A DNA stretch of 64,000 bases from Clostridium sardiniense. GTDB taxonomy: Bacteria > Bacillota > Clostridia > Clostridiales > Clostridiaceae. The stretch lies in the NCBI RefSeq assembly GCF_016907995.1, contig NZ_JAFBDA010000003.1:124001-188000 (forward strand). Direction: 5' to 3'. Positions 10,410-18,575 of this stretch are shown here, in pieces. Positions within the stretch are counted from its first letter, which is position 1. Each line of letters starts with the position of its first letter. A program made the position numbers and the translations under genes. The notes under the pieces were generated by a model. It searched no databases. It worked only from the letters and a program-made list of their open reading frames with translations, and was not told the DNA's origin.

Positions 10410-10436
10410 TTAGCACTCTAATCCAGAGAGTGCTAA
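10410..10436 (-). promoter_or_regulatory. CIRCE element (HrcA operator) of htpG
   Basis: TTAGCACTC, nine bases, then GAGTGCTAA: a perfect match to the 9-N9-9 CIRCE consensus. It sits immediately downstream of the predicted transcription start (about 10440), the standard place for HrcA repression of heat-shock genes. Confidence 0.97.
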
Positions 10437-10446
10437 CCATACTTTT

Positions 10447-10475
10447 TATATAACATATTTTTAATTTTATGTCAA
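10447..10475 (-). promoter_or_regulatory. Sigma-A promoter of htpG
   Basis: On the minus strand TTGACA (10470-10475), a 17-base spacer and TATATA (10447-10452). The start would be near 10440, so that the CIRCE element lies within the first 30 transcribed bases. Confidence 0.85.
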
Positions 10476-10582
10476 TAAAAGTTACATTATATACATTATA
10501 TATTAAAATTTCTAAATAGTAGTTGCTTAACAATTGTTATATAATGTTATTAGCTAAATATAGAAGTTAGAGGGGATACATA

Positions 10583-11671
10583 ATGCAAAAGAAAAAACTA
10601 ATAGTAATAATTTTAGGAATATGTGCAATAGCCGTAATTGGAGGATTTTCATTTAACTATTATAGGAAGGAAACTAAATTTTCTAATTATATAAGCACTG
10701 CAAATAAACTTATATCTGACGGAAACTATTCTGAAGCTACCTCAATGATAAATGAGGCTAAGGAAATAAAAGATTCTACAGAAGTAAAAGAAGCCGAAAA
10801 TTTACTTAAGTTAACTGAAGAACAATCAAAAATATATGACGAAGGACTAAATCTAGCTAAACAAGAAAAATACACAGAAGCAATAAATGTTCTAGAAAAA
10901 ATCGATAGTAATGCTACTCAAATAAAAGATAAGGCTAATAAAGAAATAGCCTCACTAAAAAATAAACTGATATCAACATATGTTGATAATGCAACTAAGT
11001 TTATAGATAAATCTGATTTTACAAATGCTAATAAGGAGATAGATAAGATTGCATCTATCAATAGTAATGATAGTAATATACAAAAACTAAAAGATTCAAT
11101 AGATTCAAAAAAGAAAGAGCTTGTAGCTACTTATAAATCAAAAGCGACTGAAGCAATTAAGAATAATAATTTTAATGATGCTAATAAATCAATTAACAAA
11201 CTTCAATCTATAGGCGCTAATGATGAGGCTATTAAAAGTTTAAAATCTAAATTAACCGATAAAGAAAAAACTCAAAAGTATTATAACTGTAGATATAGAG
11301 GTATATCAGACACTCAAAAACAAAGTACTATGTATTTTGCAGCAGCTCCTAGTAAACCATGTATAACTAGATATTATAACCCTGATTTAATGACAGAAAA
11401 AATCTTTATAGACTTCTATCATGCCAATATTGAACCTAAATTATATGAGGGTTATTCTTATGTTTTACGTAGTACAAAGGATAATAATTATGGACTCTTA
11501 TTTGTATGTGAACCTAATGAAAATTATGAGTTCAATATGGGCAAAATAGGTCCAGATGGATTATTAGATATATATAGTGACTCAGCTGCATACTGTGGAA
11601 TACACGGTGATAAAGTTGTATACTATAGCTTACAAACTCAACAACCTATAGGACCTTTATTATTAAGATAA
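10583..11671 (+). CDS. Membrane-anchored helical-repeat protein of unknown function
   Basis: I do not recognise this 362-residue protein. Residues 5-27 form one hydrophobic helix after three lysines, an uncleaved anchor or signal anchor. Residues about 35-230 are Lys/Glu/Asn-rich alpha-helical repeats with a TPR-like rhythm: similar segments such as NKLISDGNYSEA, NLAKQEKYTEA, TKFIDKSDFTNA and TEAIKNNNFNDA recur every 40-60 residues. A distinct C-terminal domain of about 125 residues is rich in Tyr and holds four Cys. GAGGGG precedes the ATG. It is the only plus-strand gene between htpG and the GH84 enzyme. A surface-exposed binding or scaffold role is plausible but unproven. Confidence 0.6.
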   Translation: MQKKKLIVIILGICAIAVIGGFSFNYYRKETKFSNYISTANKLISDGNYSEATSMINEAKEIKDSTEVKEAENLLKLTEEQSKIYDEGLNLAKQEKYTEAINVLEKIDSNATQIKDKANKEIASLKNKLISTYVDNATKFIDKSDFTNANKEIDKIASINSNDSNIQKLKDSIDSKKKELVATYKSKATEAIKNNNFNDANKSINKLQSIGANDEAIKSLKSKLTDKEKTQKYYNCRYRGISDTQKQSTMYFAAAPSKPCITRYYNPDLMTEKIFIDFYHANIEPKLYEGYSYVLRSTKDNNYGLLFVCEPNENYEFNMGKIGPDGLLDIYSDSAAYCGIHGDKVVYYSLQTQQPIGPLLLR

Positions 11672-11697
11672 TTATATTAATATATAGAATTATCTTT

Positions 11698-11724
11698 AAA
11701 GCGAGTCAAAAATGACTCGCTTTT
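11698..11724 (+). terminator. Intrinsic terminator
   Basis: GCGAGTCA/TGACTCGC stem, extended by three A-T pairs, with a 4-base loop and a T-run on the plus strand. It ends the plus-strand repeat-protein transcript and lies 18 bases from the convergent GH84 gene. Confidence 0.88.
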
Positions 11725-11741
11725 TATTAAAAATATTATAA

Positions 11742-14700
11742 TTAACCTCTCTTTTTTAATACACTTATGCCAGCTAAAATAAATCCTATTGCACCTGCCA
11801 TAAATCCTAAATTATTTCTACCTGTATCAGGTATTGGTTTATTGTTATTAGCTCCTCCAGATTCTGTATTGCTATCATCTTTATCAGTTGTATCACCTGG
11901 TTTTGTATTTGGACCTTCCTCTTTATCTGTATCTCCATTATTTTCTTTATCATTTTTAAGTACTAATTTATCAATTGATTCCTGTAGACTTTTAACTGCC
12001 TTATCTACTTGTTCCTGATTCACACCTTTATCATTTAATATCTCTTCTGCTTCTTTTAATGCACCTTTAACTACTTTAGCTGTCTCATCTGTATATTTTG
12101 ATAAGTCTAATTTTTTTGTAGTACTAACCAAATCTTTTAATTTACTCTTATCAACTTCCTTTGGAGCTTCAACAGTCCCCTCTTTAGTTATAATTTCATA
12201 TATATTAGGTAATGGTTTTGATGAATCAAATTCAAGTTTTACTTCTAATATTGTTTTTTTAACATCAAATGTTTTAAACTCTTCATCAAGCTTTCCAACT
12301 TGAATCCATTTGTCATCAATACCTTTAATGCTAACTTTAGCATCGCTTATATTTTTATCATCTTGTAAAAACATTAATTCCTGAACATCTGTAACTCTAC
12401 TCATCTTATAAACAATATTATCCCCAGTCTTAACTGATTCTGGAGAATATGCTGTTGATAAATCTCCATCATAAAGGTTTTTAAATTCTCCTTTTGGATT
12501 CCCTGTAACTAACTCAACATAATCATTTCCTTCATTCTGCACTGTTTTGTTAACTTCAATCTCATATAATTGAACCCAATAGCTTGAATTACCTTCTGTA
12601 TTTGAACCGTTTGCTTTTATTCTAATGTATCTTGCCATTTTACCTTCAGCATTGATAGCTGCAACCATCTTTCCATTTTCTTCAACATATTTTAACTCAC
12701 CTAATGAAGTCCAATTGTCTCCATCTACTGAGATCTCATATTCTGAATTTCTCATACGATCTGAAACAGCAAAATAAGATTTTATATCATAAAGAGGTAT
12801 AACTGACCCTAAATCAACTTTAATATGATGTCCTTCAGCTGATGGTTTATTACTCCAATATTTTGTTTCCATATCTCCATCAATAGCATTTTCAATATTA
12901 TTACCATCATGAGTTCCTATATTTTCAGAAATTGATAATTTAGCTTTATATATTGGTGTGACCTCTAACTTTTTAATATCCTGAGATATACTATTATCTG
13001 AAGTATTTATAACTCTTACAAATGTAGCGGCAACATTCTCCTTTGATGTTGCTACTCCATCTATCACTTCTGTTTCTGCCTTAATCCACTCAATTCCATT
13101 TAATGAATATTGAAGTTCTATATTGTCATAGTTATCAGATTTTAATTCTATTTTATCTAGCATCATAGCTTTTGGTATTGCAAATCCAATATAATCATTT
13201 TTATTCATCTTTATATTTGATACATCATTTATACTATATTTACCTGCTTGAGTTTTTACCTCTACTTTTTGTATATCCTTAACATTACTAATTACTTTAG
13301 ATGATTTATCTCCATTTAATGTCTTTGACATCATCTCCTCAGCTTTTTTTATAGTATCAGAAACTAATGGCTTAAGAAGTTTAGTTCCAACATCAACTAT
13401 ATATTCTTTAGCTCCCTCTGACTCTATCCTATCTACAGTAAAATTATTCATTGAATCTAGTTTTTGCTTTGCTACTTTAGTATTAGTAATCCATTCTTTA
13501 ATATTACCTTCTTCAGCTGCAATTATTGACTTCATAGCTGATATCCCTGATTCACTTAAAGCTTCATATGCTCCTAAAAATGGTGTGATTTCCTTAAGTA
13601 AATTTTTATTTTTTAGTTTTGACTTTAAAGTTTTTGCATCAGATTTTAAAGTGTTAAATTCATTTAATAATACAGTAGCTGCCTTCTTTATTGATTCACC
13701 CTTTTGTATTGCATTTTTAAATGAATCAATTTTCTCTTTTAAATAAACTGACTCATCAAATATAAATGGACCACTTGCTCCCCCATCATCGCTTAAGTAT
13801 GAAATATTTGATGCAAATCTTTTAAATTCTTCTGATGCTTCTGGAACAAGTTCCTCAATAGATCTTTCCCAACTTTTCTGATATTTAAATTCATTTGTAT
13901 TCCATGTATAATCTGCAATACTATATAAAGCTACCTTTGAAGCTTCTGCTTGATTCATAGGATTTGAGAAAAATCCAGTAACATTATCTAAATCTGGATT
14001 TAAATTAGGCATCGGTGCCATTAAAAGCTTAGAATCACAATAATCATTTACTGGATAGTTCCACCAAACGGCAACATCTTTATCTACTCCTGTAGCGGTC
14101 TTTGGCCATTCAAATACCTCTTTAGATACATTTGACATAGTAGCATGTCCAGTCCACATCACTTCAATATCCTTATCTAAAGTCTGCATAAATGGTTTAA
14201 AATATCTATCTATATTAGGCCCCCAAGCTGAATTATATCTTGCTGAAATAACTATCATAGGTGCAACATCACCTTTAGCTTTAACAAACTCTTTATTTAT
14301 TCTATTAATCCACTCAGCCTGAAGCTTCCCTCTACTCCAATCATCAGTATCATCAAATAATACGCCAAATTGACGAACTCCCAAGCTATAAAGCTGTTCA
14401 AATTTATTAATTATAGCTTTATAATCTTCATCTGTAAATTGAAGCGTTGCACCTGGGTGGATTGTCCAACAAAAATTCAAATTATTATCAGTCCCTGCCT
14501 TTGCAAGTTCTGCAATTTCTTTTGCCTTATCTTCTGGATATAACTTTTTCCACTCTGCTCTATGATATATGTCATCTTTTGGAGCATATATATAGGTATT
14601 CATTTTATATTCACTAGTATCTTTCATAAGGCTTTTTCTATCTTCATGACTCCAAGGAGTTCCATAAAATCCTTCAATAAATCCTCTATGCTTAATCTCT

Positions 14701-15281
14701 GGATTATCTGATATAACAACCTCAGCTATTTTATTTGAACCAGTTGATTGATCTAATATTTGATCTAATGTTAATACACCATAATAAACACCATCTTTAT
14801 CAGTTCCCGTAATTTTTATAATTCCATTTTTATTTACATCATCACTTGTACTAAGTATATATCCCTCTTCCTTTTTAAGAGTTCCTAATTTATCAGATAT
14901 TCCTTCAGTACAATCATCACAATGTTCTTTATCAGATGATAAAATTATATTTGCTTTTTTATCATCTACTTTTTCAGTTACTTCATATGAAATCTTATGT
15001 TTATCTAGACTCTTCTTAAGTCTCGGTAAAGTAGCTTTTTCTTGTTCTCCATGAACAACAATATTTACCTTTCCTTTAAGTTTAAACTCTTCTTGTGATT
15101 TATACTCTATCTTCTGAGGCAATGGATATATATCAAGTTTTTTATTAACTATATCCACAGGTTCTTTAGTCGCTGTCATTCCATAAGCTAATGGTGTTGC
15201 AAAAGTAGTAATTCCAAGTGATAGAAAACATGTAGTTGCTACCCCTATCTTCAAAGCTTTTTTCTTTTTATTTCTAAGCAT
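11742..15281 (-). CDS. Cell-wall-anchored GH84 beta-N-acetylglucosaminidase / hyaluronidase (NagH/NagJ-like)
   Basis: A surface glycoside hydrolase that removes beta-linked GlcNAc from host glycans such as mucin or hyaluronan. A signal peptide (about 1-36) is followed by a GH20b-like domain and the GH84 barrel from HRGFIEGFYGTPWS (198-211). The adjacent catalytic aspartates are D310 and D311 (VLFDD), as in NagJ; substrate-assisted catalysis is the known family mechanism. Then come a helical region, a CBM32-type F5/8C module (about 780-925), a second beta module and a FIVAR-like helical repeat. The C-terminus is a sorting signal: IPDTG (1150-1154), hydrophobic helix, KKRG. At 1179 residues it is between NagJ (about 1001) and NagH (about 1600). 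GGAGAAAT precedes the ATG. Confidence 0.92.
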   Translation of the reverse strand: MLRNKKKKALKIGVATTCFLSLGITTFATPLAYGMTATKEPVDIVNKKLDIYPLPQKIEYKSQEEFKLKGKVNIVVHGEQEKATLPRLKKSLDKHKISYEVTEKVDDKKANIILSSDKEHCDDCTEGISDKLGTLKKEEGYILSTSDDVNKNGIIKITGTDKDGVYYGVLTLDQILDQSTGSNKIAEVVISDNPEIKHRGFIEGFYGTPWSHEDRKSLMKDTSEYKMNTYIYAPKDDIYHRAEWKKLYPEDKAKEIAELAKAGTDNNLNFCWTIHPGATLQFTDEDYKAIINKFEQLYSLGVRQFGVLFDDTDDWSRGKLQAEWINRINKEFVKAKGDVAPMIVISARYNSAWGPNIDRYFKPFMQTLDKDIEVMWTGHATMSNVSKEVFEWPKTATGVDKDVAVWWNYPVNDYCDSKLLMAPMPNLNPDLDNVTGFFSNPMNQAEASKVALYSIADYTWNTNEFKYQKSWERSIEELVPEASEEFKRFASNISYLSDDGGASGPFIFDESVYLKEKIDSFKNAIQKGESIKKAATVLLNEFNTLKSDAKTLKSKLKNKNLLKEITPFLGAYEALSESGISAMKSIIAAEEGNIKEWITNTKVAKQKLDSMNNFTVDRIESEGAKEYIVDVGTKLLKPLVSDTIKKAEEMMSKTLNGDKSSKVISNVKDIQKVEVKTQAGKYSINDVSNIKMNKNDYIGFAIPKAMMLDKIELKSDNYDNIELQYSLNGIEWIKAETEVIDGVATSKENVAATFVRVINTSDNSISQDIKKLEVTPIYKAKLSISENIGTHDGNNIENAIDGDMETKYWSNKPSAEGHHIKVDLGSVIPLYDIKSYFAVSDRMRNSEYEISVDGDNWTSLGELKYVEENGKMVAAINAEGKMARYIRIKANGSNTEGNSSYWVQLYEIEVNKTVQNEGNDYVELVTGNPKGEFKNLYDGDLSTAYSPESVKTGDNIVYKMSRVTDVQELMFLQDDKNISDAKVSIKGIDDKWIQVGKLDEEFKTFDVKKTILEVKLEFDSSKPLPNIYEIITKEGTVEAPKEVDKSKLKDLVSTTKKLDLSKYTDETAKVVKGALKEAEEILNDKGVNQEQVDKAVKSLQESIDKLVLKNDKENNGDTDKEEGPNTKPGDTTDKDDSNTESGGANNNKPIPDTGRNNLGFMAGAIGFILAGISVLKKRG

Positions 15282-15392
15282 ATTATTTCTCCTTAAATTT
15301 ATTATTTTATAAAACTATAAAGTTAATCATTATAATTTATTTATACAATATTTCCCATTAATTTCATATAGAATATTTTTACTTGTATTCTA

Positions 15393-15404
15393 TTTCCTTG
15401 GAAA
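15393..15404. repeat. Perfect 12-base palindrome upstream of the GH84 gene
   Basis: TTTCCTTGGAAA lies about 110 bases upstream of the GH84 start codon. It may be a regulator site, but a palindrome this short in A/T-rich DNA may arise by chance. Confidence 0.3.
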
Positions 15405-15450
15405 ATTATTATTAATTTAAACTTAGAATTATATATGCACAGATAAAAAA

Positions 15451-15482
15451 TTAAGACTATATTATCAATAATATAGTCTTAA
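15451..15482 (-). terminator. Intrinsic terminator of the micro-protein transcript
   Basis: A stem of 13 or more bp (TTAAGACTATATT with its complement). On the minus strand it is followed by TTTTTTATCT. It ends the transcript carrying the two small tandem genes. Confidence 0.8.
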
Positions 15483-15509
15483 CCTTTAATATTTATTTAA
15501 TTTATCTAA

Positions 15510-15665
15510 TTACTTATCAAATAATCCTCCGCCATTACCAGTTTTAACACCCTTAGAGGCCACACTTCCTATACTCTTTTTAGCTTTCATACTATTTTTA
15601 GTACCAGAACTTTTCTTCTTCTTTTCTTCTATAAGCTTTTTCATCATTTCTATATTTTTATTCAT
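15510..15665 (-). CDS. Lysine-rich micro-protein (51 aa), second of a tandem pair
   Basis: A 51-residue basic protein found by direct translation. Its N-terminus (MNKNIEMMKKLIEEKKKK) is nearly the same as that of the gene just upstream; the C-terminus is glycine- and serine-rich and ends GGGLFDK. AGAGGAT lies ten bases before the ATG. No signal peptide, membrane segment or cysteine is present. It shares one transcript with the neighbour: 31 bases separate stop and start, and a terminator follows. I know no function; the conserved amphipathic N-terminal helix suggests a binding segment. Coding status rests on the paralogy, ribosome site and clean operon structure. Confidence 0.65.
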   Translation of the reverse strand: MNKNIEMMKKLIEEKKKKSSGTKNSMKAKKSIGSVASKGVKTGNGGGLFDK

Positions 15666-15696
15666 ACTATATATCCTCTTTTATAAATCCCTAATA

Positions 15697-15825
15697 CTAG
15701 TGAGTATTGCTTGCACCAGCACTTTGCTTTCCGTATCTATCTGGTATTTTCTTTCCTGATTTTTTTGTTACCTTTGCTTTCTTTTCTTCTAAAAGCTTTT
15801 TCATCATCTCTACATTTTTATTCAT
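15697..15825 (-). CDS. Lysine-rich micro-protein (42 aa), first of a tandem pair
   Basis: A 42-residue protein starting MNKNVEMMKKLLEEKKAK, with 12 of the first 16 residues the same as in the downstream gene, then a basic tail (KKSGKKIPDRYGKQ) ending SNTH. GAAGGAT lies eight bases before the ATG. The two copies have kept their N-terminal helices and diverged at the C-terminus, a pattern expected of duplicated real genes rather than of chance frames. It lies between the GH84 gene and the beta-helix gene on the same strand. The function is unknown. Confidence 0.65.
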   Translation of the reverse strand: MNKNVEMMKKLLEEKKAKVTKKSGKKIPDRYGKQSAGASNTH

Positions 15826-15950
15826 TATAAAATCCTTCTTTCAATGTAGTCTTCTACATCATCTTATTTTACTTGTCTTTTATTTTAAATAAATAATATC
15901 ATACATTATATTTACTTAAATCAACGAAAATCAATTCATCTAAACACTTC

Positions 15951-15980
15951 TAATATATTTAGTGGTATCTAAATATATTA
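15951..15980. repeat. 12-bp inverted repeat with 6-base loop
   Basis: TAATATATTTAG and its complement flank TGGTAT. It lies about 95 bases downstream of the beta-helix gene stop on the minus strand. It could be a weak terminator for that gene, but no T-run follows. Confidence 0.45.
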
Positions 15981-16074
15981 ATTATAATCATATTACTATA
16001 AATGAGTATCAATGTATAGTTTAACCTAAATTAAGAATTACATATATGAGTAGTTATTCTTATATCTAAATATT

Positions 16075-17025
16075 TTATATATTATTATTAAGTACTAATG
16101 TACCATCATTTATTATTGCTGGTTTGGTATAGAAAAATGATGATGTAATCATATTCTTATTTACTTCTCCATTTGCAGTTATAGTCCATGTACCACCTTC
16201 ACAAGCACTAAGTATAATCCCTTTAGATTTATTTATTTTTATATCTCCATCATAAAATTGACAGCCTACAAACATATATCCAACATCAACATTATTACAT
16301 ACAAGAGACTCATCTAAATTATGATTAAATTGACATGAAACAGCGCTACCATGTGAATTGTTTGGATAATCAGAACCCCCAACTACATACATACCTGATT
16401 TATTTCTATTAAAAGAACAGTTAGAAAACATATTATTTCCTCCAGCATTTACGCAGCCTATATTATTCTTAGCTGAAGTTATATTTGTAAACTGAACATA
16501 TTCAGCTCTTTTATCTAATGTTACTCCATAACTATTCTTTTCAAATCTACAATCTCTAACATGAAGATTCTTATAATACTGTGATATATTATTATATCCT
16601 ATTTCAGTACAGTACAATCCACTTTTATCAAAACCTTCAACTAAAATATTATCTAATAATACTCGTTCACATTGCTTAACATATATCCCTATATATTCCC
16701 CTCTATTTGGACAGTACTCTTCTGTATTAAAGCCCTTTACTTTTATATTGCTTATAATAGCATTTACACCATCTCCTATAAATAGACAGTACTTATTTAT
16801 AATATCTTCATTTAATACTATAGTTGAACCTAAAGTGCCTACTATATGGGTATTATTCCTTATAATCAAACTTTCAGTTAAAAACTCTCCCTTAGGTATA
16901 AATACTATCTCACCCTTATCTGCACATTCATCAATTATTGATTGTAATTTAGTATTCAGTGTGACTCCATCTCCTATACATCCTCTTTCTATTATGTCTA
17001 CAAAACCCTTTTTTAAATTTTTCAT
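16075..17025 (-). CDS. Right-handed parallel beta-helix protein (pectate-lyase-like superfamily)
   Basis: A 316-residue protein. Its opening (GDGVTLNTKLQSIID, then IVFIPKGEF) is the classical entry of pectate-lyase-superfamily beta-helices, and about ten coils of short strands with conserved Asn follow (NNTHIVG, NISQYYKN, NNIGCVNAGGNN). There is no signal peptide, so it may act in the cytosol or leave by another route. No catalytic residues can be assigned; polysaccharide binding or lysis is possible. Two ATGs lie two codons apart; AGAGGT is seven bases before the one at 17025 and only two before the one at 17031, so I chose 17025. It has no close operon partner. Confidence 0.7.
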   Translation of the reverse strand: MKNLKKGFVDIIERGCIGDGVTLNTKLQSIIDECADKGEIVFIPKGEFLTESLIIRNNTHIVGTLGSTIVLNEDIINKYCLFIGDGVNAIISNIKVKGFNTEEYCPNRGEYIGIYVKQCERVLLDNILVEGFDKSGLYCTEIGYNNISQYYKNLHVRDCRFEKNSYGVTLDKRAEYVQFTNITSAKNNIGCVNAGGNNMFSNCSFNRNKSGMYVVGGSDYPNNSHGSAVSCQFNHNLDESLVCNNVDVGYMFVGCQFYDGDIKINKSKGIILSACEGGTWTITANGEVNKNMITSSFFYTKPAIINDGTLVLNNNI

Positions 17026-17113
17026 CTTCATTACCTCTTTCTCATAAATTTTCTAAGAGACATAACTCTCATCTTTTATATATGCATGAAGATAAATTTA
17101 CTAAAAAATAAAT

Positions 17114-17155
17114 AAAGAAAAACCCAAATATATTTTCATACTTGGATTTTTCTTT
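17114..17155 (-). terminator. Intrinsic terminator of the zinc-ribbon gene
   Basis: A 14-position stem (17114-17127 with 17142-17155) with one mismatch and an A/T-rich loop, just past the stop of the zinc-ribbon gene. Confidence 0.7.
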
Positions 17156-17201
17156 AATAAGCTAATTATTTATAGCTTAATTTCCTTTACTTTTATTATC
17201 C

Positions 17202-17597
17202 TTATTTAATCTTTGTTCCACAATAAGGACAATATTTATAATCTTTTTCTAACGTTCTTCCACATGAAGGACATATATTCTTAGGTGAGTAATAGTAGTT
17301 ATCAGAATGTCCATTATCTATTTCATTTAAATCCCAATATGTTATATCTACATCCTCACCATTTTCAATTTTCTTTCCTTTATCCTTTGGAATTTCATAT
17401 ATAGTACTACATCTATTACACTTGATATAATACATCTCATTCCATTTAAATATGGGTATAAAGAAAAACTGAAACAAACTAAATGTTTTTATAAGTTGTC
17501 CAGTAGTATTAACATTACAAACCTTACAGGGTATATTATTTAATGTTTTTATTTCTTTCTGACCACTCTCTATTCCAAATATGCCTATAAAAAACAT
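17202..17597 (-). CDS. Zinc-ribbon protein with two Cys4 sites
   Basis: A 131-residue protein. Four CxxC pairs are visible: CKVC (24-27) with CNRC (about 60-63) forming one split ribbon, and CPSC with CPYC in the last 24 residues forming a second, typical C-terminal ribbon (CGRTLEKDYKYCPYCG). Between them lies a hydrophobic aromatic segment (LFQFFFIPIF) and an acidic linker. Such proteins are common in Firmicutes and mostly unassigned. The start is supported by GGAGATG before the ATG at 17597. It stands alone between two terminators. A regulatory or metal-sensing role is only a guess. Confidence 0.7.
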   Translation of the reverse strand: MFFIGIFGIESGQKEIKTLNNIPCKVCNVNTTGQLIKTFSLFQFFFIPIFKWNEMYYIKCNRCSTIYEIPKDKGKKIENGEDVDITYWDLNEIDNGHSDNYYYSPKNICPSCGRTLEKDYKYCPYCGTKIK

Positions 17598-17645
17598 AAT
17601 TTCATCTCCATATTAAAATATTTATATAAAATAATTTTATCATAA

Positions 17646-17685
17646 AAATAAGAGATATAATAATTTAATATCATACCTCTTATTT
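17646..17685 (-). terminator. Terminator of the nadABC operon
   Basis: AAATAAGAG (17646-17654) pairs with CTCTTATTT (17677-17685), and the A/T-rich interior can pair further. A T-rich tract follows on the minus strand, 50 bases after nadC. Confidence 0.7.
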
Positions 17686-17738
17686 CTAAATTCCATTCTA
17701 TATAATTCTCAATTCAAATTATTATATTCTATATAAAT

Positions 17739-18575
17739 TTACATACCTCTTAGATTCTTCATACTTATATCTAGTACTTTAAATGAATGAGTTAGAGCAC
17801 CTGTAGATATAAAGTCCACTCCAGTTTCTGCAATATCAGTTATTGTATCTAATGTAATATTCCCTGATGCCTCTATCATAGCTCTATTATTTATAATTTT
17901 TACTGATTCTCTTAAAGTTTCTAAATCCATATTATCAAGCATAATAATATCTGCTCCAGCTTCTAGTGCTTCATTAACTTGATCTATAGTTTCTACCTCA
18001 ACTTCTATCTTCCTAACAAATGGAGCTTTTTCTCTTATTAGATCGACTGCATTTCTAACTCCACCAGCAGCTGCAATATGATTATCTTTTATTAATACTC
18101 CATCATTTAGTCCAAATCTATGGTTATTTCCTCCCCCTATTGTTACTGCATATTTTTCAAATATCCTCATATTTGGAGTAGTCTTTCTAGTATCTAAAAT
18201 TTTCACTTTACTACCTTCTAACCTGTCTACAAACTCTCTTGTAAGAGTTGCTATCCCACTCATTCTTTGAAGAAAATTTAAAGCTACTCGCTCTCCACTT
18301 AATATATTTTTGGTACTTCCTAGAACCTCACCAAACTTTTCACCTGATTTTACTCTATCTCCATCTTTTATATATAAGTTCACTTGTGTATCACCAAGAA
18401 TTTTAAAAACTATCTTAAAAACCTCAACACCAGCTATTATTCCATCTTCTTTAGCTATTAAATCTATTACAGCCTTCTCTTTATCATTTAGTATAGCTTC
18501 TGTTGTTATATCTCCATACTGTAAGTCTTCATTAAGAGCTCTTTTTACAATATCCTCTACTAATAACCAATTCAT
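17739..18575 (-). CDS. nadC: Nicotinate-nucleotide pyrophosphorylase (quinolinate phosphoribosyltransferase)
   Basis: Converts quinolinate and PRPP to nicotinate mononucleotide, CO2 and pyrophosphate, the last step of de novo NAD synthesis encoded here. The 278 residues match the family length. Visible motifs are EDLQYGDITTEAI at the N-terminus, TRKTTPNMR with GGGNNHRFGL in the active site, KDNHI, and EVEVET near residue 195. The start overlaps the end of nadB by 44 bases, so the two are translationally linked. It is the third gene of nadA-nadB-nadC. Confidence 0.96.
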   Translation of the reverse strand: MNWLLVEDIVKRALNEDLQYGDITTEAILNDKEKAVIDLIAKEDGIIAGVEVFKIVFKILGDTQVNLYIKDGDRVKSGEKFGEVLGSTKNILSGERVALNFLQRMSGIATLTREFVDRLEGSKVKILDTRKTTPNMRIFEKYAVTIGGGNNHRFGLNDGVLIKDNHIAAAGGVRNAVDLIREKAPFVRKIEVEVETIDQVNEALEAGADIIMLDNMDLETLRESVKIINNRAMIEASGNITLDTITDIAETGVDFISTGALTHSFKVLDISMKNLRGM

